Positions 12,353 through 23,889 of a stretch of DNA of 64,000 nucleotides are shown in pieces (the stretch's first letter is position 1; each line of letters opens with the position of its first letter). The DNA comes from Rhizophagus clarus. Its lineage: Eukaryota; Glomeromycota; Glomeromycetes; Glomerales; Glomeraceae. The stretch is from positions 620,001 through 684,000 of the forward strand of contig BLAL01000062.1 in assembly GCA_015698045.1 (NCBI GenBank), given 5' to 3'. Made by a program: the position numbers and the translations under genes. The notes below the pieces were generated by a model, which was given only the letters and a program-made list of their open reading frames with translations, was not told the DNA's origin and ran no database searches.

Positions 12353-15030
12353 TAGGGTATGGAAAAGTTCAGGTCTGGGACTTTAGGACTGAGTCTTTAA
12401 ACTCAGTCTTGGTAAGACCAAGTCCTAATTTTTGGGACTTAATTTGGACAGTCCCGAATTGGTTTTTATAATAAACAATATAAATAAATTTTAATTTTGC
12501 AGATCTTTACTGCAATTTAATTAGTTATGTGAAATATGTAAATCATTACACATCTTCTTACCATCAAAATTTTCACATTTAGCATTTTTACTTTACTTCA
12601 CTCTTCCCATCGTTTCTTCCTTCCCATTAAATTTTTCAGTAAAATGTCTTATTCGAATTATGATTTTGAAGATTTTAACAATTTTGATGAATTCGAACCT
12701 TTTGAACAAGATGCACCTCCTATAGAAGATGAAGAAAATGATAATAATTATGAAGACAGTGAAGATGAGACCTCACCTCAATCTCGCCAAACTTCACCAA
12801 CATGGAAGTATTTCAACGAACAAACAATTCAACATCCAGGATACCCAGTTTGTTGCAAATGTCAATGTGTTTTTGGAAAAAAAACAGGAATTTCAACTTT
12901 AAAATGACACTTAGCATCTATACATAAAATAAAGATAGGAAATGTCAAAAATACAGGAAAAAATCAAAGTACTTTGGATTTTAGGCGAACTGATCCTTGG
13001 CCTGAAAAAGAAAAAAATAAACGAGATATTGCAGTAGTAGAGTGGGTAATTGGAGATGCACAACCCTTCCGTTCTGTTGAAAACTTGCGATTTAAAATTA
13101 TGATCAATAAATTTGATTCTCGATATCAAATTCCAGATGAAAAAACAGTAAAAACTTTGGTAGTTGATTATTTTAAAGAAAAACGTAAAAATATATAAGA
13201 AGATTTAAATGCAATTCCAGGCAAATTATCTTTAACAGCGGACATGTGGACCTCAACATGTAATAATGATGCATTTCTTGGCCTGACAATTCATTATATT
13301 GACAATAATTGAAACCTAAAAAACTTTTTATTAGATATTATTTCTTTTACTACACGTCATACTGGAAACAATATAGCAAATGCAATAAAATCAGTTTTAA
13401 CAGAATTTAATCTACTTGAAAAAACTTTGGCTTTAACTACTGATAATGAATCGGCGATGGTAGTTTGTGGAAGAATAACTGCAGAGGAACTTACAAGAGA
13501 ACTTAATGATCAGTCTTTTCGACATTATAGGTGCTCTGCACATATTTTAAATTTGGCCGCGCAGCAAGGAATTAAAATTATTGATGATGAGATTGTTAAA
13601 ATTCGCGAGTTAATGAAAAAAATTAAACATTCAACTCTAAGGTGTGATAGATTACGAGAATTGTGTTCAATAGAAAATTTAACATATTACAAACCACAAT
13701 TGGATGTTGAGACCAGGTGGAATAGCACCTATTACATGATTGTAAAATTCCAAAAAATGTTGCGACCTATTGAGATGTTAGCTGCAACAGATCAAGACAT
13801 TAAAAAATTTGTACCGGACGCGCAAGGATGGATAAAAATAAATGTAAGTGTTAGCTTTTATTTTTCTATCCATCATTAATAACGATATTAACATTAATTA
13901 CTAACATATCTAATCCAAAAATAAACTACATTATGACTAATTTACAACATGAATAGGACACTCTTACATTACTTGAACCATTAGAAAAAGCAACAGTATT
14001 GCTTTCAGCTTCCTCCTATTCCACCATTTCTGATGTAAGGTTTTTGTTTCTTGGAATCCAACAACATCTAAACGATTATATTGGAAAAGAAGGATTTAGT
14101 CAAAGTAAAGTAGCATCATCAATACTTCAAAAAATTGATCAGTACTGGGAAGTAGTGGATTCATCTACCTTAGCATCTACAGTACTAGATCCACATACAA
14201 AACTTACTTTATTTTCTACTGGAAAAGAATCAACAAATGCAATTAATGCAGTAAAAAGGCGTTTTTCTGAATATCATACACCAATGTCTCAACCAGCTGT
14301 AATTAATCATGATAATGGTGAAGTAGCAAGTACTCGTGATTACTTTCATCAATTAAAAAGGAGGCGATTAAATAATAGTACCTTAAATATTACAAGACCA
14401 TCATCTGGAATTTATGAGGAGATTGACCGGTATCTTGCTTTGCCATATGATGATAATGTTGCACCATTGCTATGGTGGCAGGCTCATTTTCGAGAGTTTC
14501 CAGCATTAGGAGCAATAGCACGAGACTATTTATCCATTCAAGCTACTAGTGTTGCGTGTGAGCAAGCATTTTCTGTGGCGAGTAATACTATAACTCGCAC
14601 AAGAAATAGATTGCAACCAGATACGTCTCATGCATTATTGTGTTCAAAAAGTTGGCTTGAAAAAGGAATAGGAGAGAAAAGAAATTAAGGGTAATGGTAA
14701 CGTTTAATTGTTTATAGTAATATAATCACTGTATATACTTTTGTTCATGTTCAGAAAATTTTTTTCAACCTACAAAATAAAAATGTGGCTTTGATGGGAA
14801 TTATTACAACGCCATTACTTAAATGGTTAGCATTTTGATTATCGGCAAATTAATAAAATTTTTTTTGTAGCTCGTAATAAATAAGTATTAATTAACCAAT
14901 CAATTCAATCGAGACTAAGTCCTAACTAAAGTCCTAGTTTCAGTCCTTAAACTGGGTCCGGTCTGTCCATGTGCCAGGACCTGTAAGTCTTGGAACTTTA
15001 ACCAGACTGTAACGGACTTTCCATTCCCTA
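12353..15030 (+). mobile_element. hAT (Ac-like) DNA transposon, nearly whole
   Basis: The ends TAGGGTATGGAAA (start) and TAGGGAATGGAAA (inverse of end) form the terminal inverted repeat. The flanks CCAGAAAC (12345-12352) and TCAGAAAC (15031-15038) are an 8-bp duplication with one mismatch, the hAT hallmark. Copies of AGTCCTAA/AGTCCTGA crowd both subterminal regions (12380-12450, 14910-15000), as expected for transposase-binding sites. The 2678-bp element carries one transposase gene. It is inserted inside the 16-bp-duplication element at 11651-15527, so it is the younger of the two. Confidence 0.9.
12644..14688 (+). pseudogene. hAT transposase, one intron, three stops
   Basis: Exon 1 (12644-13843) and exon 2 (13957-14688) join in phase 0 across a GTAAGT...AATAG intron. 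The parts in order are an acidic N-terminus, a BED zinc finger (PVCCKCQC... HLASIH, about residues 55-95), an RNase H-like core with DMWTS (first catalytic Asp) and LTTDNESAM (second Asp), and a C-terminal hAT dimerisation region (LSIQATSVACEQAFSVASN). The frame is otherwise continuous but holds three stops. TGA 12905-12907 lies in the BED finger where Arg is expected, TAA is at 13196-13198, and TGA 13310-13312 falls where family members have Trp (DNN-W-NLK). With so few lesions this is a young copy. It cannot make a full transposase unless a trans-acting copy exists elsewhere. Confidence 0.9.
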
Positions 15031-15543
15031 TCAGAAACTCAAAAGGAAAACTGGGGAAAAGAGGTAAGACACCAAACCACCACTTCTACATCTCCTTAAA
15101 TGACCCCTAAGCAAGAAAAAGCAAGCGCCACTCTTGTCCATAAACAAAAACTTTAACTAATGACTTCGCTTTGTCTATCTCAACGCTTTCAAAATAAATA
15201 GTATTGATGAAAAACCCCTCTTCTAGGATATTTAAGACCAGGTAGCCCAGACGCTAACCTTACAAAAGTCTTCAAAAATATGAAGGGAACCTGAAGTTCG
15301 CAGTCATAAACTATTTCCTTGGTGAAGTTCATACCAAGCCAGTAGTTCTGCTAAAACTTGGTATTTTAGAACCAGACGAGTTTTAATAGACGCAGCTAGG
15401 TCCCATAAAAAGGAAAACATTACTTGAAAAGAGCCCAAGAAACTAAAAGCCCAAGTTTTCTTCAGCGACCTTCCACTGGAAAAATGGCCAAGCGATCTGC
15501 AAGTGAGAAATGTAGTCGATCCCAATGATATATTTAGTTAATT

Positions 15544-15864
15544 ATAAATATTAGTAATAAAAAATAAATTGTATTTATATTTTTCAGACTAAAATAAATA
15601 AAAAAACAATAGTTTTTATTCAATTTTAATCATGTGATAAAATGTAACCTTTTGTTTATATCCATTTTTAGCAATGTATAACTTTTGTAATTTTCTAAAA
15701 AAAAAAATAAACCAAAATTTTCACAAAATCAAAAATTTTATAAATACAAAATAATTAAAAACAAACTTTAACCTTTTTTTTATCAAAATATATAAAAAAA
15801 AACTGAAAATATTAAGATTAACTAATAAACAAAGAGTTAAAATTATTACTCTTATTGAGAAGAT
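15544..15864. other. AT-rich spacer
   Basis: No gene or repeat recognised between the end of the retroposon-like element and the next inverted-repeat element. Confidence 0.5.
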
Positions 15865-15872
15865 ACCCTACC

Positions 15873-17423
15873 AGGACCTCAAAATATACATATAAGAGTC
15901 AAATGACTTTTCAATTTTTTACTAAGTGCTGTACGTAAGGGTATTCTATAAGGTCAGTACGCAAAATTAGCACATGACATCAGAAAATCAGAAAAAATAC
16001 ACAAACTAATTTTCTGACTTTCAATAATATATATATCTCTCTCAATTGATAAAGCATTTGTCTTTATTTATCATTTTATATTAATGATGTATACAAGCAA
16101 GTAGTAAAAATATTGGGTAAAATTTCTTTGTATATACATGAATCTTTTATTTTATTTTATTTTATTTTTTGATATGTTATTGTAATTTAGAGGTCCAAAT
16201 CTTTTGCTAATCGATTAATCAATTATTTATAAAGTTATTAATTGATTTGATCTGATTAATCATGGTATTAAATTATTTATCATTAATATTTCATCATTAA
16301 ATAGCATAATTTTTATTATTGTATCATTTATGAATCATTTTTTAATAACAATTAATACAAAAATACATCATTTCTGTTAAAGTAAATTTATTTCTGAATC
16401 AAATATTCTTAATTGATACCCTATGTAAACTTTACAAAAAAAAAGGTAAAAAAATGTTGGATTGCAAAACAAATATATAGTAAAGTTTTGCAAAGGAATT
16501 TACCATTTTTGCATCTCTTATCACCAAAATTCTCCATTACCAGATTTCCTTTCAAACTATAAAATCGTCTAAAAAAATCAGAATAACAAACCGTTAGTAA
16601 ACAAATAAATAAAAAAATAAAAAGAAACCTAAATTAAAAAAATATATTTGTTAAAATACCATATCCAGAGATCTGTTTGTCAACTAAAAAATAAAAAATT
16701 GTACTTAGTATTCATTTTATTAAGAAAGTTAAAGACAAAAAATAAATTACCTTCACTCAAAGATACTCAAAAACCCATCAATCTATAAATAAAAAAAAAT
16801 TAAGTTTAAAGCTTTATTAAAAAACTAAAAAAAAACTAAAAAAAAATTCATTAAAGAAACAAAAAAAAAAACTATCTGAAATCTCATCTAAAGTGCCGTC
16901 TAAACTCCTGTTTACATAATGAAAAAATGAACTATTAATAAAACTCATTAAAAAACAAAAATAAAACTTAAAATAACCAACTTACCAAAATTTCGCATGT
17001 CCAAGGAATTGAAGAGCTGCCTAAAAAAATAAAGTAAAGAACTGTTAGTTAAAAATGAGGTAAAGAAATAAGAAAAATGTTGATTTGAAATATTTACCAA
17101 AATTTCATATCCATAGAACTGAATAGTTACCAAAAAATAACCATTAAAAACTATTCGTGAAAAGAAATGAATTAAAAAATAAAAAACTTACTGAAATCTG
17201 AAGTTTTTTATGTATATTATATATGATCGGTCAAATTTGAACTAAAAATATATATATCAACTCCTTTACATAGAAAAAACCTGTTAAAATACACAACTTA
17301 ATAACTTTATCTTGGCTAAAAAACCATCAGGTTGTACGTGAATAAGAATCTACCTTTGTAAAATTTCTCTATGATGGTGACGCAATTGCTGATCTGACCC
17401 CTATATATATATTTCAGGGTCCT
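15873..17423. mobile_element. 1.55-kb inverted-repeat element with perfect 8-bp duplication
   Basis: The left end AGGACCTCAAAATATACATA and the inverse of the right end AGGACCCTGAAATATATATA are clearly homologous over about 30 bp. ACCCTACC stands directly outside both (15865-15872 and 17424-17431). Eight-base duplication suggests a hAT-like non-autonomous element. Its interior holds the minus-strand exon-like array described separately. The same terminus is recognisable at 25930-25962 and 47970-48009, next to two other arrays. The insertion landed exactly against the end of the CACTA-like element at 17431. Confidence 0.65.
16490..17200 (-). repeat. Array B: ~115-bp exon-like units on the minus strand
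   Basis: Read on the minus strand, T-rich tracts ending in AG recur at roughly 97-122 bp spacing (near 17025, 16905, 16783, 16686 and 16573). Each is followed by a 25-45 nt core and then GTAAG, GTAAT, GTATT or GTGAT. Cores share elements such as TTGGACATGCGAAATTTTG, with a relative TATGGATATGAAATTTTG in the next unit. The phase is not conserved and there are no long frames, so this is a diverged tandem repeat that mimics exon-intron structure, not a recognisable gene. Confidence 0.55.
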
Positions 17424-17739
17424 ACCCTACCACAGGTCGAATGGAGTCAAATCGGTCATCAATCGGTCATGTGACTGATTGGTAACCGATTGGATACCTA
17501 TTGATGACTGATTCTTTCAATAGGTCATCAATCAGGTATAAATTCCAAATCGGTTATCAACTGGTCATATGACTGATTGATGACTGATTGGTGTACGGTT
17601 GAATTTACCAGTTATCAATAGGTTACCAATCGACTATATCAGATTGATGACCGATTGGTTGCTAATTGGCTTATTATATATTAGCGGATTTTTTAGATTT
17701 TTTCAATAATGTCGTTTTAAAATATTTAATTTATAAACC

Positions 17740-20420
17740 ATTTTAAAACTCTAAACTCTGATAGAAATTTTTTTTTGATAGATTTTCTAAGATTCATATA
17801 GGATATTTTTGATAAATAGAGATATTTTTATTTTTTGAGATTTCTAAAAGTTTGTATGGAAAGAGTTTATATGGGATATCTGATAAAAAATTTTTTTTAT
17901 TTTCTAAGAGTTCGTATGGAAAGAGTTCATATGGGGATATCTGATAGAAAAATTTTTTTTAAGAGATTTTCTAAGAGTTCATATGGGAAAGGTTTGTTGG
18001 ATATCTTTGATAGAAAATTTTTTTTAAGAGATTCTCTAAGAGTTCGTATGGGAAGAATTTGTATGGGATATCTGATAGAAAATTTTTTTGCGAAATTTTC
18101 TGAGTTCGTATGAGAAGGGTTCGTGTAGGATATCTGATAGGAAATATTTTTTTTGAGAGATTTTCTAAGAGTTCGTATGGGAAGGGTTCGTATGGATTCT
18201 TTGTTAGAAAATTATTTTTATAGACTTTCTAAGAATTCGTAAAGGAACAGTTCGTATGGGATATTTTGATAAAGATTTTCCAAGTGTTTATATGGAAAAA
18301 GATTCATATGGGATGTCTTTGATAGAAAATTTTTTTTAAGATTTTCTAGTGTGGGAAGAGTTCGTATGGGATATCTGGTAGAAAATTTTTTTTGAGAGAT
18401 TTTCTAAGAGTTCATATGGAAAGAGTTCGCATGGGATTCTTTGATAGAAAAGTTGTTTTTTAAGAGATTTTCTAAGAGTTCATATGGAAAGAGTTCGTAT
18501 GGGATATCTGATAGAAAAATTTTTCTTAAGAGATTTTCTAAGAGTTCATAAGAAAAGCGTTCGTATGGGATTCTTCGATAGAAAATTTTTTTTTAAGAGA
18601 TTTTCTAAGAGTTTGTGTGGGAAGAGTTCGTATGGGATATCTGATAGAAAATTTTTTTGTGAAATTTTTTAGGGTTCATATGGAAAGGATTCGCATGGGA
18701 CATTTTTGATAAATAGATTTTTTTTTTTTTTATTTCTAAGAGTTTGTATGGGATATCTGATAGAAAAATTTTTCTTAAGAGATTTTCTAAGAGTTCATAT
18801 GGAAGGGTTCGTATGGGATTCTTTGATAGAAAATTTTTTTGAGAGAGATTTTCTTAGAGTTCGTGTGGGAAGAGTTTGTATGGGATATTTTAATAAAGAT
18901 TTTCCAAGTGTTCATATAGTAGGGGGTTCGTATGGGATATTTTTGATAGAAATTTTTTTTAAGAGATTTTCTAAGAGTTCGTATTGGAAGAGTTCGTATG
19001 GGATATCTGATAGAAAATTTTTTGTGAAATTTTTTAGGGTTCATATGGAAAGGATTCGCATGGGATTCTTTGATAGAAAATTTTTTTGAGAGAGATTTCT
19101 AAAAGTTCATATGGGAAGAGTTCGTATGGGATATCTGATAGGAAATTTTTTTTGAGATTTCCTAAGATTCGTATAGGATATTTTTGATAAATAGATTTTT
19201 TTTTTTATTTCTAAGAGTTCGTATGGGATATCTGATAGAAAAATTTTTCTTAAGAGATTTTCTAAGAGTTCATATGGAAAGGGTTTGTATGGGATTCTTT
19301 GATAGAAAATTTTCTTAAGAGATTTTCTAAGAGTTCATGTAGGAAGAGTTCGTATGGGATATCTGATAGAAAAATTTTTCTTAAGAGATTTTCTAAGAGT
19401 TCATATGGAAGGGTTCGTATGGGATTCTTTGATAGAAAATTTTTTTTAAGTGATTTTCTAAGAGTTCGTATTGGAAGAGTTCGTATGGGATGTCTGATAG
19501 AAAATTTTTTTGTGAAATTTTTTAGGGTTCATATGGAAAGGATTCGCATGGGATTCTTTGATAGAAAATTTTTTTGAGAGAGATTTCTAAAAGTTCATAT
19601 GGGAAGTGTTCGTATGGGATATCTGATAGGAAATTTTTTTTTGAGATTTCCTAAGATTCGTATAGGATATTTTTGATAAATAGATTTTTTTTTATTTCTA
19701 AGAGTTCGTATGGGATATCTGATAGTAAAATTTTTCTTAAGAGATTTTCTAAGAGTTCATATGGAAAGGGTTCGTATGGGATTCTTTGATAGAAAATTTT
19801 TTTTAAGAGATTTTCTAAGAGTTCGTATTGGAAGAATTCATATGGGATATCTGATAGAAAAATTTTTCTTAAAAGATTTTCTAAGAGTTCATATGGAAGG
19901 GTTCGTATGGGATTCTTTGATAGAAAATTTTCTTAAGAGATTTTCTAAGAGTTCATATGGAAAGGGTTCGTATGGGATTCTTTGATAGAAAATTTTTTAA
20001 GAGATTTTCTTAGAGTCCGTGTGGAAAGAGTTCGTATGGGATATTTTAATAAAGATTTTCCAGTTGTTCATATAGTAGGGTGTTCGTATGGGATATCTTT
20101 GATAGAAAATTTTTTTTAAGAGATTTTCTAAGAGTTTGTATTGGAAGAGTTCGTATGGGATATCTGATAGGAAATTTTTTTGTGAAATTTTTTAGGGTTC
20201 ATATGGAAAGGATTCGCATGGGATTTTTTGATAGAAAATTTTTTTGAGAGAGATTTCTAAAAGTTCATATGGGAAGAGTTCGTATGGGATATCTGATAGG
20301 AAATTTTTTTTTGAGATTTCCTAAGATTCGTATAGGATATTTTTGATAAATAGATTTTTTTTTTGAGGTTTCCTAAGAGTTTGTATGAAATATTTTTAAT
20401 AGAGGATTTTTTTAGATTTC
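17740..20420 (+). repeat. ~66-bp satellite array inside the CACTA-like element
   Basis: About 2.7 kb made of about 40 imperfect copies built from AGAGTTCGTATGGGATATCT, GATAGAAAATTTTTTT and AAGAGATTTTCTAAGAGTTC. Two unit types alternate: one with TATGGGATATCTGATAGAAA, the other with TATGGGATTCTTTGATAGAA. Higher-order variants recur: AAAGATTTTCCAAGTGTTCA-like units near 18270, 18890 and 20050, and ATAGGATATTTTTGATAAAT near 17790, 19170, 19660 and 20330. Open frames in it translate as repeated RVRMGYLIENFFLRDFL and are by-products of the repeat. Confidence 0.9.
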
Positions 20421-20820
20421 ATAACATTTTAAAAAAACAATACACTTTTTATTAAATTTATTTTAAATAAGTTAATATTATTAAAAAAATTAGGTATCCG
20501 AAAGTCCAAGGCAAATTATAATATATGACTATATGAGATGAAAAATTACAACTAATGATAGTAGGTTTTCAATTTATCTATTATTAACCAATTAAAATTC
20601 GGTCTGATCTTATGCACGTGACCTGATCTTAACATGCATATAAATAACCAAACGCGACTCTGTTTATTTTTCAAAAATCATACACCCTTTCTTTTCTGTT
20701 TTCTTCTTACTCTCATTACATTTTACAGGTATATTAATTATTGTATTTTTGCCATTAAATTTATGGTAATGATTACTGACTATATTTTATTTTATAATAT
20801 TAACTTTACCTTTTTTTAAT
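20421..20820. other. Unique AT-rich segment inside the CACTA-like element
   Basis: The stretch contains a TATAAATA box-like sequence at 20639-20646 preceded by CACGTGACC, but no credible reading frame follows it. I can assign nothing else. Confidence 0.35.
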
Positions 20821-21073
20821 ATTACTAATGTTATTCTTTTTTTTTCATATTTTACTAACATCATCATGTATTTTTCTTTTTTTTTTTTTTTATAAATTTT
20901 ATCAAACTCTTCATAATACTAACTTTTTGTATTTGTGTATTTTATTATTACTAATGTTATTTTTTTTTTTTTATATTTTACTAACATCATCATGTATTTT
21001 TCTTTTTTTTTTTTTATACATTTTATCAAACTCTTCATAATACTAACTTTTTGTATTTGTGTATTTTATTATA
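20820..21073 (+). repeat. Two-copy direct repeat, ~125 bp each
   Basis: The block ACTAATGTTATT...T-tract...ACTAACATCATCATGTATTT...CAAACTCTTCATAATACTAA occurs at about 20823-20945 and again at about 20950-21072, with differences mainly in T-tract length. It is likely a slippage or unequal-exchange duplication inside the CACTA-like element. Confidence 0.85.
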
Positions 21074-21288
21074 ATTATTACTAACTTTTTATATTTACGC
21101 TTTACTATTTATTTATTAAATATTACTAACTTTATTAGTCATATACTAACATATTATTATAATAAATGTTTTTATTTTAAATACTTATCTGTTATTAATA
21201 TAAATAAAGATACTATGTGTTTTATTATATGCTATAATAAATTTTATTATTCATTATATTATTCTACAAAAATTGGTCATTCGACCAT

Positions 21289-21845
21289 CAATTGACCATA
21301 ATTGACCATAATTTGACCACATAATTTGACCACATAAATTGACCATAAATTGACCATAAATTGACCATAAATTGACCATAAATTGACCATAAATTGACCA
21401 TAAATTGACCATAAATTGACCATAATTTGACCTTAATTTGACCTTAATTTGACCTTAATTTGACCTTAATTTGACCTTAATTTGACCTTAATTTGACCTT
21501 AATTTGGCCTCCTTAATTTGACCATAATTCGACCATAATTTGACCTTAATTTGACCTTAATTCGACCTTAATTCGACCTTAATTTTGACCATAATTTGAC
21601 CATAATTTGACCTTAATTTGACCATAATTTGACCTTAATTTGATCTTAATTTGACCTTAAATTTGACCTTAATTTGACCTTAATTTGACCTTAATTTGAC
21701 CTTAAATTTGACCTTAATTTGACCTTAATTCGACCATAATTTGACCTTAATTTGACCATAATTCGACCATTTGACCATATTTTGACCATTAATCGACCAT
21801 CAATCGACCATCAATCGACCATCAATCGACCATCAGTTGACCATC
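21289..21845 (+). repeat. 12-bp minisatellite (TTGACC)
   Basis: About 45 copies of a roughly 12-bp unit. Blocks of AAATTGACCATA come first, then AATTTGACCTTA, then mixtures with ATTCGACC, grading at 21780-21845 into ATCAATCGACC. The array runs straight into the terminal region of the CACTA-like element, so it is probably an expanded subterminal repeat. Confidence 0.9.
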
Positions 21846-22139
21846 AATCGGCCTGCCCGATTGATGACGGATTTTGGCGGAAATCGGCTATCAATCGGCC
21901 ACCCGATTGAATACTTATTGAATCAATCAGTTATTAATAAGATACCCGATTGATAGCTGATTGGTGACTGATTTGCCACCATTCGACCTGTGTACCTATT
22001 ATATTGCAAAAAAAATAAGTGTTCATCAGTCAATAATTGTAAGAACTTATCAATATATACAAAAAACCAATAGTATTAAGGACAAACCAAAGTCAGGTCA
22101 TTTATAAAAATTTTTTATTCATATTAAACAAAAAATTGT

Positions 22140-22990
22140 ATGACTTCTTGCTTTTAGAGAATGTTCTACAGCTGTTAGTATTCAAGGTAAGTTAAGAACA
22201 AATGATAATATCTAAATTTTAATAGAAACTGTATGCCAAATACTTAAAAAAAATGGCTTAAGTTCAAGAATTAAAAAAAAGAAGTATTTTAAGAAAATTC
22301 ATCAAACTTGTTATCTTACTTTTGCTCAAAGGTACTAAAATTGAACTATTGAAAATTGATTAAGAGTATTATGATTAGACAAAAGTAAATTTATAATTTT
22401 TAAATCTAACAAATGCCAATATTGTTAAAAAAGATCAGAGAAATCTTTAAAAAACCTTTATATTAAATTAACAGTTAAATTTAATAACAAAAATATTATA
22501 GTTTAGAATGCTTTACTTCAAAGGATGTTAATAATATTTATAGAATAAAGGGGAGTTAAGTAGTAAACTTTATTGCCAAATTTTAATAGAGGATTTTTTA
22601 AAAATTCTTTTTTATTATAATTTAGGAATTGATAAGATTATTTTCCAACAGGATAATGATTCTAAATACATCTCTAATCATGCAATAGACTGGTTTTCTT
22701 ATAATGGTGTTAAAATTCTTGATTAGTCAGTTCAGTCACCTGACCTTAATCTTATAAAACATCACTAAAATGAAGTAAATAAACATTTAAGAAAACTTTC
22801 AGCTCAAATTTCAGAAAAAGAAGATTTGTGAGATAAAATTTAAAATATATGGAATGAAATAAGAGTAGATAGTATATGAAACTAATTAAGTCTATGCCAA
22901 AATGAATAAATGATATTATAAAGTAAGAAAAGGTTATACAATATGATGGTGAAGTGTATTTTACCATTTAGATGTATAAAAGTATATTTA
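22140..22990 (+). pseudogene. Dead Tc1/mariner transposase
   Basis: A plus-strand relic translates, with many stops and frame changes, to recognisable Tc1-type transposase pieces. These are a helix-turn-helix end (ECSTAVSIQGKLRTND), the first catalytic Asp region (LDKSKF for SDESKF, near 22380), FQQDNDSKY (second Asp, near 22650) and SPDLNLIKHH*NE for the usual SPDLNPIEHLWNE (near 22735-22770). In the last motif the third acidic residue is replaced by Lys. The terminal inverted repeats are no longer readable. It is far older than the hAT at 12.4 kb. Confidence 0.8.
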
Positions 22991-23050
22991 TTTTAATTTT
23001 TTTTAAAAATTACTATAACTATTAAATTTCTATTTGACATAAACCATATA

Positions 23051-23535
23051 CAGTGTGTAACAAAAAAAACCAGAATTAAATAATAGGCTATAACGCCATG
23101 ATGATTGCATCAAATTATATATGAAATAACTTATTTGAGAGCTGAAAACATATAAATTTTATTAACAATAAATTAAAATAAAATTTAGTTTAATAATATT
23201 TTTATATTTAAGCTTACTGTATAATAATATATTTTTTTTGGATTAAGACATATTATAATGAATTTAGAATTAATATGTATTTATTTGTATAAAATACTAT
23301 AGATTGTCAAAAAATTTTTTTTGATTTATACTTTTTCAACAGTCTTGATAAAATTTGAGAAATTTCCAGTGAAATTTGTATACACTTTTAATTTACAAAT
23401 TTTACATTGCATTTTTTCTTTTAATTATTTTTTATTTAATGGAGAAATCGGCACTTAACAAGAGAAATTTAATAATGCCAGTTTACGCAAATTATTGCTA
23501 AAAATGGCTAGTGTATAGTTTTTGTTACAGTGCTG
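23051..23535. mobile_element. Possible TA-flanked MITE
   Basis: CAGTGTGTAACAAAAA (23051) preceded by TA, and the inverse of the right end CAGCACTGTAACAAAAA (23519-23535), resemble mariner-type termini. The right-hand TA is not preserved (TC instead), and similarity does not extend beyond about 18 bp, so the call is tentative. Confidence 0.4.
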
Positions 23536-23889
23536 TCTTTTTACATGATATTCAATTAAGATGCTAAATAAATTGTTGATGGATAATGACGATCCTTACC
23601 AAGTCACCTGTGAAATTTCACGTCATTAAAGTTTGACCTCTTCAAATTTACTATGGAAGAACGCAGTATTCCAATTATAAATTTAATAGGTTTGTATGTT
23701 AAGTGAAATACTTTGACTTGTATTTTACTTCTTATTTAATTTTATTTAGTTTATGAACTTTATTTAGTTTTTATTTATTATTTATTTTCTTATTTCTTAA
23801 TAAAAAGAAATATATTTATTTTCCCATTTATTACATATATATTTAGGAATTTTAATATAATTTTATTAATATTCTCATTATTATTTTGT

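Larger units (their letters stand above)
11651..15527. mobile_element. Retroposon-like element with 16-bp duplications, split by hAT
   Basis: The same 16 bases, ATATATTTAGTTAATT, occur at 11635-11650 and 15528-15543. Between them, once the hAT (12353-15030) and its duplicated target are removed, lies about 1.19 kb whose base composition is clearly less AT-rich than its surroundings. A 16-bp duplication is in the range made by target-primed reverse transcription (LINE/SINE-type), not by cut-and-paste transposons. Two minus-strand open frames (11856-12089 and 15304-15525) show no family resemblance, so the element looks non-autonomous. No tRNA-like head was found. Confidence 0.6.
17431..21992. 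mobile_element. CACTA-like (CMC) non-autonomous element, 4.56 kb
   Basis: The ends are CACAGGTCGAATGG (17431-17444) and its exact inverse CCATTCGACCTGTG (21979-21992). Similarity extends about 35 bp inward, and TAC stands outside both ends (17428-17430, 21993-21995). Terminal CAC plus a 3-bp duplication, with subterminal arrays of short repeats (here ATCGGTCATCAATCGG variants at 17445-17670 and 21770-21960), are the recognised marks of CACTA/EnSpm elements. No transposase is encoded: the interior is satellite DNA and AT-rich filler. Class assignment is inference from ends and duplication only. Confidence 0.6.

Noticed and set aside
17835-19985. Several plus-strand open frames rich in RVRMGYLIENFFLRDFL
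   Set aside because: They are translations of the 66-bp satellite, change frame between units and have no start context or splice partners.
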